Source: an uncultured Nitrospira sp.
GTDB taxonomy: Bacteria > Nitrospirota > Nitrospiria > Nitrospirales > Nitrospiraceae
Assembly (NCBI GenBank): GCA_902500995.1
Contig: CABVSR010000024.1
Coordinates: 1-59,051 of the forward strand
Direction: 5' to 3'
DNA: 59,051 nt
Shown: piece after piece, positions 17,090 through 25,322 of the stretch
Layout: the number at the start of each line of letters is the position of its first letter
Numbering within the stretch: the first letter of the stretch is position 1
Notes under the pieces: generated by a model
The model's input: the letters and a program-made list of their open reading frames with translations, nothing else
Database searches by the model: none
What the model was told of the DNA's origin: nothing
Position numbers and translations under genes: made by a program

Positions 17090-17808
17090 TGCGCACATTC
17101 ATACTACTTGCGGTTCTCCTGGTGAATGCGATTCCGGTTGTGGCTCAACTGGTAAAACCGGATGAGCCGGCGGTCGACCTCCAAGCGCTGCAGGAGGTCC
17201 AGGATATCGTCAAAAAAATCCAAGTTCGCTACGAAAAGACTAAAGACCTGCAGGCCTCTTTCACGCAAAAAACCAGGATTGAAGGATTTTCCACGCCGGT
17301 GATTTCGACCGGTCATTTCTACATCAAGAAGCCCGGCAAGTTGCGGTGGGATTACATCGAACCGGCCACGGAAGAAATCTACGTCAACAAAGACGATGTG
17401 AAGATGTACGTGCCGGAGCATAAGCAGGTGCTGGTCGGCAAGCTGACCTATATGGCGGCTTCCCAGGCGCCGCTGCAGCTGTTGCAGGGTGTGGCCAAGC
17501 TGGATGAGGAATTCGATATCGAACCGGCGCCGAACAAGGAGCGGGGAGCGGGGGGCATTCTGCTAGTCTCGCTGACTCCCAAGCAGGGACGAGCCGAGCC
17601 GGAGCGGGCGATTCAGAAAATCGTGATCGAGGTCCAGCCGAAAACCTACTTTCTGAAAACCATCGCGCTGCACGAGGTCAGCGGCAATGTCGCCACGTTC
17701 GAGTTTTCAGAACTGAAGCCGAACAGCGGATTGAAAGACGACCTGTTTGATTTCAAGGCCCCGGCCGATGTAGAAGTTGTGCGGGCGCCGGTGTTGAGCC
17801 GTCCTTAG
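17089..17808 (+). CDS. lolA: Outer-membrane lipoprotein carrier protein LolA
   Basis: This 239-residue periplasmic chaperone carries lipoproteins from LolCDE to the outer membrane. It has a signal peptide (residues 1-19) and then the LolA core: KTKDLQASFTQKT, GHFYIKKPGKLRWDY and PEHKQVLVGKL, with a late FEFSELKPN. Its ATG overlaps the ftsK stop, so both are co-translated, a common pairing. Its TAG stop (17806-17808) is made by the first three bases of the inverted-repeat element that follows, so the last residues may have been set by that insertion. Confidence 0.93.
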   Translation: MRTFILLAVLLVNAIPVVAQLVKPDEPAVDLQALQEVQDIVKKIQVRYEKTKDLQASFTQKTRIEGFSTPVISTGHFYIKKPGKLRWDYIEPATEEIYVNKDDVKMYVPEHKQVLVGKLTYMAASQAPLQLLQGVAKLDEEFDIEPAPNKERGAGGILLVSLTPKQGRAEPERAIQKIVIEVQPKTYFLKTIALHEVSGNVATFEFSELKPNSGLKDDLFDFKAPADVEVVRAPVLSRP

Positions 17809-17984
17809 CCCGGACTATTCATGAATGCCTGTTCCGTCATCCGATGCTCTCGCCCGGCGGGGTTTTTCTCGTTCGGCCTCCTCGACGGACTGCAAGTACG
17901 CCTGCGTCGGCCTTACTTGCGAGAACCCCCGGCGGGCTTCAGCCTCGAATGCCTCACGACGGCATTCATGAATAATCCGGGCTA
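17806..17984. mobile_element. MITE-like fold-back element with 24-bp terminal inverted repeats
   Basis: The ends 17806-17829 and 17961-17984 are inverted repeats matching at 23 of 24 positions (tagcccgga(c/t)tattcatgaa...). The inside is also self-complementary: cccggcgggg...ctcg against cgagaacccccggcggg, and gcaagta against tacttgc around the centre near 17905. The 179-bp unit can therefore fold into one long hairpin. It codes for nothing. A non-autonomous mobile element or REP-like structure is likely. It supplies the stop codon of lolA and abuts another repeat. Confidence 0.6.
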
Positions 17985-18110
17985 GCAGAATGGTGAAAAC
18001 GGCCGCAGCATCGTTCTCGCATCGCAGAGAACCTCAACGTACCGCAAGGGTACGCCTCGGCCCTCTGCTCGCTGCGGCCTTGCTGGACGGTTGTTTTGAC
18101 CATCCTGCGC
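17985..18110. repeat. Hairpin repeat, family 1, diverged copy 3
   Basis: The ends gcagaatggtgaaaac and gttttgaccatcctgc are inverted repeats. The interior (gttctcgcatcgcagagaacctcaacgtac, then gctgcggccttgctggacgg) aligns with the reverse complement of the repeat at 7207-7332. This copy is more diverged and in the opposite orientation. It directly follows the 179-bp fold-back element, so two hairpin elements are nested or stacked between lolA and the oxygenase gene. No gene is present. Confidence 0.55.
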
Positions 18111-18196
18111 ACGAACGAAAATTCTTCAGAAGCCAGGCAACAAACTAACACGCAAGAACGACCGCGAATCGTGAATCAAGACGTGGCGAGGGGAGC

Positions 18197-18958
18197 ATGA
18201 CGCAAGCCTGTGCAAGCAGCGTGACGGAAGCGGTGGAGCGGGCAGTTGCGGCCTTGGATCTCGATCACTTAGAGCAGGACTATTGGGCGCAGAATGAATT
18301 CTTGTATATCCCTCAATTTTTGCCGCGCGAGTTTGTCGAGGCCGAGCTGACCTCACAGGCGCAGGCTTTGAAACCAGGGCTGAACCGCAACTACATTCCC
18401 GGACATAAGAAGGGCGGCAGTGTCAGTTACTACGCGGTGAGGGAACAGGCTCCGCAGTTGATCGATCTCTATCGCTCTGAGGCCTTCCGCACGATGCTGA
18501 ACCGATTGACCAAGGTCAATCTGCTGCTCTGCCCGGACAACGATCCCCATTCCTGCGCCTTGTACTACTACACGGAGGCGGGCGACCACATCGGATACCA
18601 CTACGATACGTCCTACTATAAAGGCGCTCGATATACGATCCTGCTGGGGCTGCTCGATCAGTCGAAGCAGTGCCGCCTCGTATGCGATCTGTTCAAGGAC
18701 GTACCGGGCAAGCAGCCGGTGCATATGGAACTGGCGACGGCGCCAGGAGACCTGGTGATTTTCAACGGCGACAAGCTCTGGCATGCCGTGACGCCGCTCG
18801 GCGAGCAGGAGGAGCGGATTGTGCTGACACTGGAGTACGTCACCAACGCGGACATGGGGGCCTTCAAGCGGCTCTATTCCAACCTGAAGGATTCGTTCGC
18901 CTACTTCGGATTGCGGTCTGTGTTTAAGCGAGCCTACTCGCCTCGTTCTCGCGCGTGA
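18197..18958 (+). CDS. 2-oxoglutarate/Fe(II)-dependent oxygenase
   Basis: This 253-residue protein has the double-stranded beta-helix iron motif: His-x-Asp in GYHYDTSYYKG (about 135), a distal His in KLWHAVTPLG (about 195) and an Arg for 2-oxoglutarate in EERIVLTLEY (about 206). A conserved phosphate/Arg-rich loop, GLNRNYIPGHKKGGSVSYY, lies near residue 60. It should hydroxylate a small molecule or protein side chain; the substrate is unknown. A good ribosome site (gaggggagc) sits before the ATG. It stands alone between the repeats and a converging kinase gene. Confidence 0.82.
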   Translation: MTQACASSVTEAVERAVAALDLDHLEQDYWAQNEFLYIPQFLPREFVEAELTSQAQALKPGLNRNYIPGHKKGGSVSYYAVREQAPQLIDLYRSEAFRTMLNRLTKVNLLLCPDNDPHSCALYYYTEAGDHIGYHYDTSYYKGARYTILLGLLDQSKQCRLVCDLFKDVPGKQPVHMELATAPGDLVIFNGDKLWHAVTPLGEQEERIVLTLEYVTNADMGAFKRLYSNLKDSFAYFGLRSVFKRAYSPRSRA

Positions 18959-19003
18959 GTCCCGCCATCGAGACCCTTCGCGAAAGTGTGCGATGTCGAT
19001 CCG

Positions 19004-21736
19004 TTACTGCGACAGGGCGGGGAAGCGCAGCCTGAACGTGGTGCCCTGCCCCTCCGCGCTCTCCACGGTGATCGTCCCTGCATGTCGAGTCACGATCTTC
19101 CGTACTATGCTCAGCCCCAGTCCCGTCCCTTTACCCGGCGGCTTGGTGGTAAAAAACGGATCGAAAATGCGCGGTCGCACCGCCGCCGGAATGCCGGGAC
19201 CGGTATCTGCAATGGTCACATCGATCCATGCCCCGTTCTGGACCGCGCCCAAGGTCAGGCGACCGGTCCCGTTCATGGCTTGCGTGGCGTTGTTGATCAA
19301 GTTGACGAAGACCTGGTCGATCTCGCCCTTGCGCGCGCGCAGGAACGCCGGCGCCTCGAATTGTGTCACGACATCCACGTACCCGAAATGGGGGCCGCGG
19401 CGGGCCATTTTGACGGCTTCCATCAACCGCTCCGCCACATCGATTTCGGTTTCGCCGTCCCGGCCGGCCGACCGGGCGTACCCTGAAAAATCGCGGACCA
19501 CGTTAGAGACGTGACGGGCGTATCCCACGATATCCGCGGCAAATTCTTTGACCGTCGCCGGATTGTTTTCCTCCTGAATCAGCTCGGCCATGCTGAGAAT
19601 GGCTTGGGCCGGATTATTGATCTCATGCGCCATCCCCGAAACCATGGTACCCAGGCTGGTCAGCTTTTCCGATTGGATGAGTTGATCCTGGAGGTGTTTG
19701 TCGTCGGTCACATCCCACAGCACCATGCCGATTTGATCTTGCGCGCGTTCGGGAGTGGAAACCGGGAAAAACCGGTACCGGTACAGGCGTGAGGCGACTT
19801 CGCACTCGCGCTCGGGCGCGTGATGCGGTAATTCGGCATCGAGGACCGTCCATTCCTTGATCAACTGTTGAGCCGCAGTCTCACCCAGCGCCAGGCATTC
19901 GAACAGAGGCCTGCCGAGCAAGGACGTTCCTGCCCCCGCGAAATAGTGATGCGCCAGCGTGTTGGCATACTGGATCTGCCAATCGCGCCCGCAGAGGAAA
20001 ATGGCGCCCGGTAGACTGGCCAGCACACTCTGCGTCATCCGATGGGTCGCGCGCAACGCGCTACCGGCCTGCGCGCGATCGATGAATTGTCCGATCTTCA
20101 TACCGGTGTCGGTCAGGATGTGAATGAGTTGCCGATCAGGGGCGCGAGGTGTGTCGGCATACAACTCCAACACACCATGGATGACGTTGCCGGTCCGGAT
20201 CGGAACGATGCAGGCTCCGTGGATGCCGAGCCGCGCGGCCGTCGGAGCCCTGGTAAAACGCGGATCCGTCAAGGCGTCCGGTATCCAGAGCGGCAGTTTG
20301 ATACTCCACACGACTCCGGGAAAATCCATGCCCGGAGGCAGGTCGCTGTTGCGGCACACCGCGGCGAATTCCTCCCAGCGGCAGGATGGCCTGATCCAGG
20401 TGCCCTTACAGGCGAGCCGGTCCGTCATCGATTCTTTTTGCCAGAAGATCGTCATGTCCCACGGCCCCATTTCTCCGACCACGCGAAGCAGTTGTGGCAC
20501 GGCTTCGTCGAGGGTGCCGGCCTGGGCGAGAATATGACTGACGGACAGTTGCGCCTGCTGCAAACATTCCAGCTGCTTCCGTTCGGTGATATCTTCGAAG
20601 ACCACCACCACGCCCACGGGTCGATCCTGTTCACGGAGAGGGCTGGTGACATACTGGACCGGAAACGGCACGCCGCTTTTGCTGGTGAACATGTCGTTTT
20701 GGACACGGTGAATGGCTCCGTCATGAATCGCGGCGGACAGACAGAAGGGGTCCGACGCATGCTCGGCGTCATCGCGATGACCTTGATACAGGAGCGGCGC
20801 CAAGCGTTTGCCGATCAATTCAGCCGCGCTCCATCCCAGCATCCGCGCCGCCGTGGCGTTGACGAAGGTGGCCTGTCCTTCCAAGTCGAGCCCGAAGATC
20901 CCTTCCCCCGCGGCATCGAGAATGAGGGCGTTCTGGTGGCTCAGGCGCACGACGGATTCTTCCGCCTTTTTGCGGCGTGTGATGTTGCGGATGATGCCGC
21001 TGAAGAATGTGCCCTCCTTGGCGCGCCAGGATGCCAGGGACAGCTCGATCGGAAACTCATCTCCCGCTTTGGTCAGTCCGACCAATTCGACCGTTTTGCC
21101 GATGAGTTTCGCCGCTTCTCCTTTGGCGAGGCGCGCGAGGCCGCTGTCATGCGCCCCGCGAAAGCGTTCCGGCATCAAGCTCGCGAGAGATTGCCCCAGC
21201 GCTTCCCGTTTGGAATACCCGAACATCCGCTCCGCGGCCCCGTTCCACCAGATGATATGGCCGCAGTGATCGGCCAACACCATGGCATCGGTGGCCGACT
21301 CCACCAGCGCCCGGAATCGCTCCTCGCTGGCATGTAAGGCTTCTTCCACATGCTCTGCCCGTATGGCCAGGCCTTTGACTGAAACGGCCCGGCGCACCAC
21401 GGCCTTGAGCTCCTGGGAATTGTAGGGTTTTGTCAGATAGGCAAACGCGCCCTTCGCGAGGGAGCCGATCGTGTTCTCGGACGTCGCGTTGCCGGTCAGG
21501 ATGATGACCGGCAGCGAGGCGTCCAACTCCATCAGCACTTTCAGCACAGAGAGTCCGTTCAAGTCGGGGAGCTGGATATCGAGGATGGCTGCGCCGTACT
21601 GCCGCTGTTTGGCCTGGTGCAGCGCCTCATGCCCTGAAGCGGCGCTCTCCACCAGATACCCCTCATGGCGCAGCATGTCGGTGAGGGATTCCCGGATGTC
21701 CCGATCGTCATCGACAATGAGTACGGCGCTGTGCAC
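19004..21736 (-). CDS. Hybrid sensor: receiver-PAS-PAS-GAF-PAS-histidine kinase
   Basis: This signalling protein of about 910 residues has, in order: a receiver domain (VLIVDDDRD; phospho-Asp in AAILDIQLPDLNG; TGNATS; YLTKPY), PAS (ERFRALVESATDAMVLAD), PAS (LILDAAGEGIFGLDLEG), a GAF-like segment (TLDEAVPQLLRVVGEMGPWDM onward) and PAS (SVLASLPGAIFLCG). The HisKA phospho-His is in GMAHEINNPAQAIL, and the HATPase has NLINNATQAMNG, DTGPGIP and GKGTGLGLSIV. There is no membrane segment, so it is cytoplasmic. GTG 21736 with a GGAG site is preferred, as the receiver begins there; the frame is open to 21913. It closes the signalling block, 263 bp after the kinase at 22000. Confidence 0.88.
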   Translation of the reverse strand: MHSAVLIVDDDRDIRESLTDMLRHEGYLVESAASGHEALHQAKQRQYGAAILDIQLPDLNGLSVLKVLMELDASLPVIILTGNATSENTIGSLAKGAFAYLTKPYNSQELKAVVRRAVSVKGLAIRAEHVEEALHASEERFRALVESATDAMVLADHCGHIIWWNGAAERMFGYSKREALGQSLASLMPERFRGAHDSGLARLAKGEAAKLIGKTVELVGLTKAGDEFPIELSLASWRAKEGTFFSGIIRNITRRKKAEESVVRLSHQNALILDAAGEGIFGLDLEGQATFVNATAARMLGWSAAELIGKRLAPLLYQGHRDDAEHASDPFCLSAAIHDGAIHRVQNDMFTSKSGVPFPVQYVTSPLREQDRPVGVVVVFEDITERKQLECLQQAQLSVSHILAQAGTLDEAVPQLLRVVGEMGPWDMTIFWQKESMTDRLACKGTWIRPSCRWEEFAAVCRNSDLPPGMDFPGVVWSIKLPLWIPDALTDPRFTRAPTAARLGIHGACIVPIRTGNVIHGVLELYADTPRAPDRQLIHILTDTGMKIGQFIDRAQAGSALRATHRMTQSVLASLPGAIFLCGRDWQIQYANTLAHHYFAGAGTSLLGRPLFECLALGETAAQQLIKEWTVLDAELPHHAPERECEVASRLYRYRFFPVSTPERAQDQIGMVLWDVTDDKHLQDQLIQSEKLTSLGTMVSGMAHEINNPAQAILSMAELIQEENNPATVKEFAADIVGYARHVSNVVRDFSGYARSAGRDGETEIDVAERLMEAVKMARRGPHFGYVDVVTQFEAPAFLRARKGEIDQVFVNLINNATQAMNGTGRLTLGAVQNGAWIDVTIADTGPGIPAAVRPRIFDPFFTTKPPGKGTGLGLSIVRKIVTRHAGTITVESAEGQGTTFRLRFPALSQ

Positions 21737-21999
21737 GGTATGCCTGCTCCGGCTTGTGAGACAGCATGCGTTGATGGATGCGTCCGCAATACCCATGCCG
21801 CGAAGGCGATGCCGATGCCGGCAAGACGCCGTGGAGCAACGTATTGATTCTCCGGCGAAGCGGCCCTTCGCCGGTGACGCCTCGGTCGTTGCGGCAGGCT
21901 GACTGTTGTTCAAAACAATGCGGCTATTATCAGATCAGATACAGGGCAGGGCAGGTGAGGTCGCAGGGTGATGTCGGAGTCGGCCTACGCCGGTACTGT

Positions 22000-24300
22000 C
22001 TATCTGCCGGCGAGCGGTAAGGTGAAGGAGAACTGGGTTCCCGCGCCCAACCGGCTTTCAGCCCACATCTGGCCTCCGTGCAGGCTGACGAGACTACGGG
22101 TGATGAACAGACCGAGCTGAGCGCCTTGCGAGGTCGGCATGGCCGATTCCACCTTGGAAAATTCATTGAATACCCGCGGCAGTTCGTCAGGAGCAATTCC
22201 GCAGCCCGTGTCGGCGACGGTGATCAGCGCAAAGCCTGCGTCATGGATGCGGCATTGCACCGAAACATGTCCGGCCTGCGGCGTGAACTTGATGGCATTG
22301 CCGACCAGATTGAACATGATCTGCTCCAGTTTGTCGCGGTCGGCGAGTACCGTGAGGGGCTGCTCGCAGGGCAGCACCTCGAGGCTCACGGACTTTTCTG
22401 CCGCGAGGGTGTGTAAACTCTCCACCACGTCACGGACGAAGGGATCGATGAGCAACGGTTCAGGTTTGATGTCGATTCGCCCGAGATCCAGGCGCGACCA
22501 ATCCAGCAATTGATTGATGATCCTGGTCAGGCGATCCACGTTATGTTTGACGCGTTGCAGATAGTGCTCCTGCCGTTCGGACAGGTCGCCGGTCAACCCA
22601 TCCAGCATGTTTTCGACGAATCCTTTGATCGACGTCATCGGGGTGCGCAATTCGTGGGAGGCGACGGACACAAATTTTGACCGACGCTGATCCTGGTCCT
22701 GCAGGCGTTCGTTGACGGTCTGCAATTCCTGCGTGCGTTCCTGCACGCGCCGTTCGAGGTGCTCCGTCAGGGTGGCCAGTTGGGTATAGGCCTGCGCATT
22801 GTCGACGGCGACGGCCACATGGCTGGCGATGGTGACCAGCAGGTCGAGATCTTCCTGGGTGCAAGGCTGCGCTCCGCGATCGGCGCCAAGGTAGCCGAGA
22901 ATGCGCTGCTGGCTGCGAAGCGGGGCGGCAACGAAGGACGATAAGCCGACCTGGCGGAGCCAAGGCAGGACGGCCGGAGAAATGCGGTCGGCGACGCTCT
23001 CGATATTGGGCACCAACACGGGTTTCCCGTGAAGCAGGATTTCAGCGGCGAACCCGCCGTCCTCCTGTACGGGAATGACCAGACGACGTGCGGCTTCTTC
23101 GGCTTCGGGCGGCATGCCGAGCATTTGTCCGACCGTGGCGACGCCGCGCTCGTGGTCCCACAAGAACAGGACCATCCGGGTAAACCCTAAATTTTCGCTC
23201 AGCAGCTGCAGCACCGTGGACAGGAGACGATCGAGGTCGAGGGTGGACGTAATGGCCGCGCTGGATTGGTTTAATGTCGTCAACTGCGTGACATGGCGCC
23301 GGATGGTTTCAAGATTTGCAGAGATGGCCTGGTTGCGTTCCTGAAGCGATTTCGTCATGACATTGAAGAGCGCGGTCAGCTGGCCGACTTCGTCTTGCGT
23401 AGTGGGCACGACAAACGTCGAGAGATCGCCCTCTCCGACCTTGCGCGCCCCGGCGGCGAGATTCCGCAGGGGCGTAATGATGCGGCGGGCGAGAAGATTG
23501 GTGAAGAGAATACCGGCCGCGATGATCCCCAGGGTCAGCAGGAGGAAGGTTCGCAGCGCGTCCGCCAGTTCTCGCTGCATCGGCACCTCGGTCAAGCCGA
23601 TTTGAACCACGCCGAAGGCAGGCGAGGCGGTTTGAGCGGTGCGCGTCTTGTGTGTTTCCGCCTCTTGAAGAGCCAGCGCTTCCAGCCGGGGTTCGGCGCG
23701 TTTGAGCACCGGAAGGGCGAAGTCGTAAAAGGTCTCTCCGCGTATGCCGGGGGTCGACACGCGCAGCGTAGAATCTGCATCCTCAAACGGGATCGTGCTC
23801 TCGCCCGTGAGCCTGTACCGGGTCACGGTCGGTTCTGGGACGGGATGTTCGATCAGGGAAGCGGCAAGCGTGGGGGCCGGATAAAATGGTTGATCGACCG
23901 CGCGCTCCGTCCCGAGCGCAGTCTGTAACTTCCCCTTACTCTTGGCGGCGAGAATCTGGCCGCCGGCGCCAGTGATCTGCGCGTAGACGACTTCATCCAC
24001 TCCCAGCACCCCGTCGATGAATTGTTCCAGAATTACCCGGTCTTCGAGAATGATGCCATAGCGCGCATTGTGCGCGAGGTTCCTGACCAGGATGCTGCCC
24101 AGGCCCTGCACGCGTTCCGTCATGGCGAGGCGTTTGTTGTGGATGAAATACCAACTCATGCCTGAGCACGTGAGGATGATGATGAGGCTGAAAAAGCCTA
24201 CGAACTTCTTTTTCAAGCTGACGAACCGCTTCAGGCCGCCGGGAAGGAACGGCGGCGCGGCCAGATGGGTGGGATCTTTCACAAGCGGTCCTTTCATCAA
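22000..24300 (-). CDS. Membrane histidine kinase with HAMP and GAF domains
   Basis: This 766-residue inner-membrane sensor has a first membrane helix at about 32-52 (FVGFFSLIIILTCSGMSWYFI) and a periplasmic region of about 190 residues. The second helix (LLTLGIIAAGILFTNLLARRI) leads into a HAMP domain (TPLRNLAAGARKVGEGDL), a coiled coil and a GAF domain (LDLDRLLSTVLQLLSENLGFTRM onward). Another coiled coil follows, then HisKA (SVASHELRTPMTSIKGF) and the HATPase (NLVGNAIKFTP, DTGCGIAPDELPRVF, GAQLGLFITRS). Its ATG overlaps the stop of the substrate-binding protein gene (ATGA, 24297-24300), so the two are coupled and the binding protein probably feeds this kinase. It has no receiver domain of its own. 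Confidence 0.9.
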   Translation of the reverse strand: MMKGPLVKDPTHLAAPPFLPGGLKRFVSLKKKFVGFFSLIIILTCSGMSWYFIHNKRLAMTERVQGLGSILVRNLAHNARYGIILEDRVILEQFIDGVLGVDEVVYAQITGAGGQILAAKSKGKLQTALGTERAVDQPFYPAPTLAASLIEHPVPEPTVTRYRLTGESTIPFEDADSTLRVSTPGIRGETFYDFALPVLKRAEPRLEALALQEAETHKTRTAQTASPAFGVVQIGLTEVPMQRELADALRTFLLLTLGIIAAGILFTNLLARRIITPLRNLAAGARKVGEGDLSTFVVPTTQDEVGQLTALFNVMTKSLQERNQAISANLETIRRHVTQLTTLNQSSAAITSTLDLDRLLSTVLQLLSENLGFTRMVLFLWDHERGVATVGQMLGMPPEAEEAARRLVIPVQEDGGFAAEILLHGKPVLVPNIESVADRISPAVLPWLRQVGLSSFVAAPLRSQQRILGYLGADRGAQPCTQEDLDLLVTIASHVAVAVDNAQAYTQLATLTEHLERRVQERTQELQTVNERLQDQDQRRSKFVSVASHELRTPMTSIKGFVENMLDGLTGDLSERQEHYLQRVKHNVDRLTRIINQLLDWSRLDLGRIDIKPEPLLIDPFVRDVVESLHTLAAEKSVSLEVLPCEQPLTVLADRDKLEQIMFNLVGNAIKFTPQAGHVSVQCRIHDAGFALITVADTGCGIAPDELPRVFNEFSKVESAMPTSQGAQLGLFITRSLVSLHGGQMWAESRLGAGTQFSFTLPLAGR

Positions 24301-25265
24301 TAGAGCTCGTCGGCCTTTTGTTCGAGTTCACGGGGAATGTCGATACCGAGGAATTTGGCCGTTTTGAGATTCACGCTCGTTTCGATGCGTTCAGGGTGCC
24401 AGGGTTTCATGGGGAGCGAGAGCTGCCCGTCGAGCAGCTTGCGGGTGAGTTGCCCGGCTTGCCGACCGATGTCGGCATAGTTGACGGACAGGCACAATAA
24501 CGCGCCGCTTCGCGCGAACTCGCGGGAGAACCCGATCACCGGTACCCGGCCTTCCAGCGCGGAATTCAGGATAAAGCGCAGGGACTCGTCGGTCAGCACC
24601 GTGGAATCAGGGACGAGCCACAAGGCGTCGATGGAAGGCAGCAGCGCGCGCAGGCTCCCGGGGACCTCCCGTTCGCTCGTGATTTGCATCGGCACGAGTT
24701 CGGTGCCGCTTTGCTTCAGCAACCGCCGGGCTTCGTCGATGAGCGTCGACGTTTTCGCGGGGTCGTACAATGTGCCGATGTGTTTGAGTTGCGGCAGCAG
24801 GTTTCGAATCATGGCCAGTTGCCGTTCGACGGGCACTTCCAGCAGGACGCCGGTCATGTTCTGGGAATTGAGACCATATTTGGCCGGGTCCAAGACCATG
24901 GAATAGACCACGGGAATGTCGACGATCTCGAGTTGCGCAGCTTTCGCCGCCTTTAAGCCCACTGCGAAGACCAGCGCCGGATCGGAGGCGCGGATCTTTC
25001 GAGCCAGTTTCCTGCCCTTTTCAAGATCGCCTTGCAAGTCGTATTCAGAGAGGTTGATGCCGGATGGAATGGCGGCTTTGAAACCGGTAATGGCCTGGTT
25101 ATAGGCAGCGATATCGGATGATTTGAGAATGATGATGTCCGCCGCAAAGGCCGGGGCTGTAAGCGGCAGCGCCCACAGCATCAGAGTGAGGATCCGGCAC
25201 AACCTGTACCGGACGCGTGTCGGAGACGGAACATCGAACGGTATCTGTAGGAATGCGAACGTCAC
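24297..25265 (-). CDS. Orphan ABC-type substrate-binding protein (PF04392-like)
   Basis: This 322-residue periplasmic protein has a signal peptide (to about residue 42, ALPLTAPAFAA). The mature two-lobed fold resembles the ABC_sub_bind/TrpX family: ILKSSDIAAYNQAITGFKA, DPALVFAVGLKAAKAA, DIPVVYSMVLDPAKYGL, HIGTLYDPAKTS and LLCLSVNYADIGRQAGQLTRKLL. No permease or ATPase gene is nearby. Instead it lies between a PAS sensor and a histidine kinase, overlapping the kinase start. I infer it is a periplasmic ligand sensor for that kinase rather than a transporter part. The ligand is unknown; related proteins bind aromatic amino acids or small organics. Confidence 0.82.
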   Translation of the reverse strand: MTFAFLQIPFDVPSPTRVRYRLCRILTLMLWALPLTAPAFAADIIILKSSDIAAYNQAITGFKAAIPSGINLSEYDLQGDLEKGRKLARKIRASDPALVFAVGLKAAKAAQLEIVDIPVVYSMVLDPAKYGLNSQNMTGVLLEVPVERQLAMIRNLLPQLKHIGTLYDPAKTSTLIDEARRLLKQSGTELVPMQITSEREVPGSLRALLPSIDALWLVPDSTVLTDESLRFILNSALEGRVPVIGFSREFARSGALLCLSVNYADIGRQAGQLTRKLLDGQLSLPMKPWHPERIETSVNLKTAKFLGIDIPRELEQKADELY

Positions 25266-25322
25266 AATCTGCGCCCTCGTCGAATCAGCCGGCCCGGTAT
25301 GAGGTCGCCGAATGTCGCCGGT

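Noticed and set aside
20042-21337. Long open frame on the plus strand (431 codons)
   Set aside because: It is opposite a sensor kinase with all kinase motifs in the other strand. Its translation is rich in Arg/His/Gly without any family pattern, typical of an antisense shadow in high-GC DNA.
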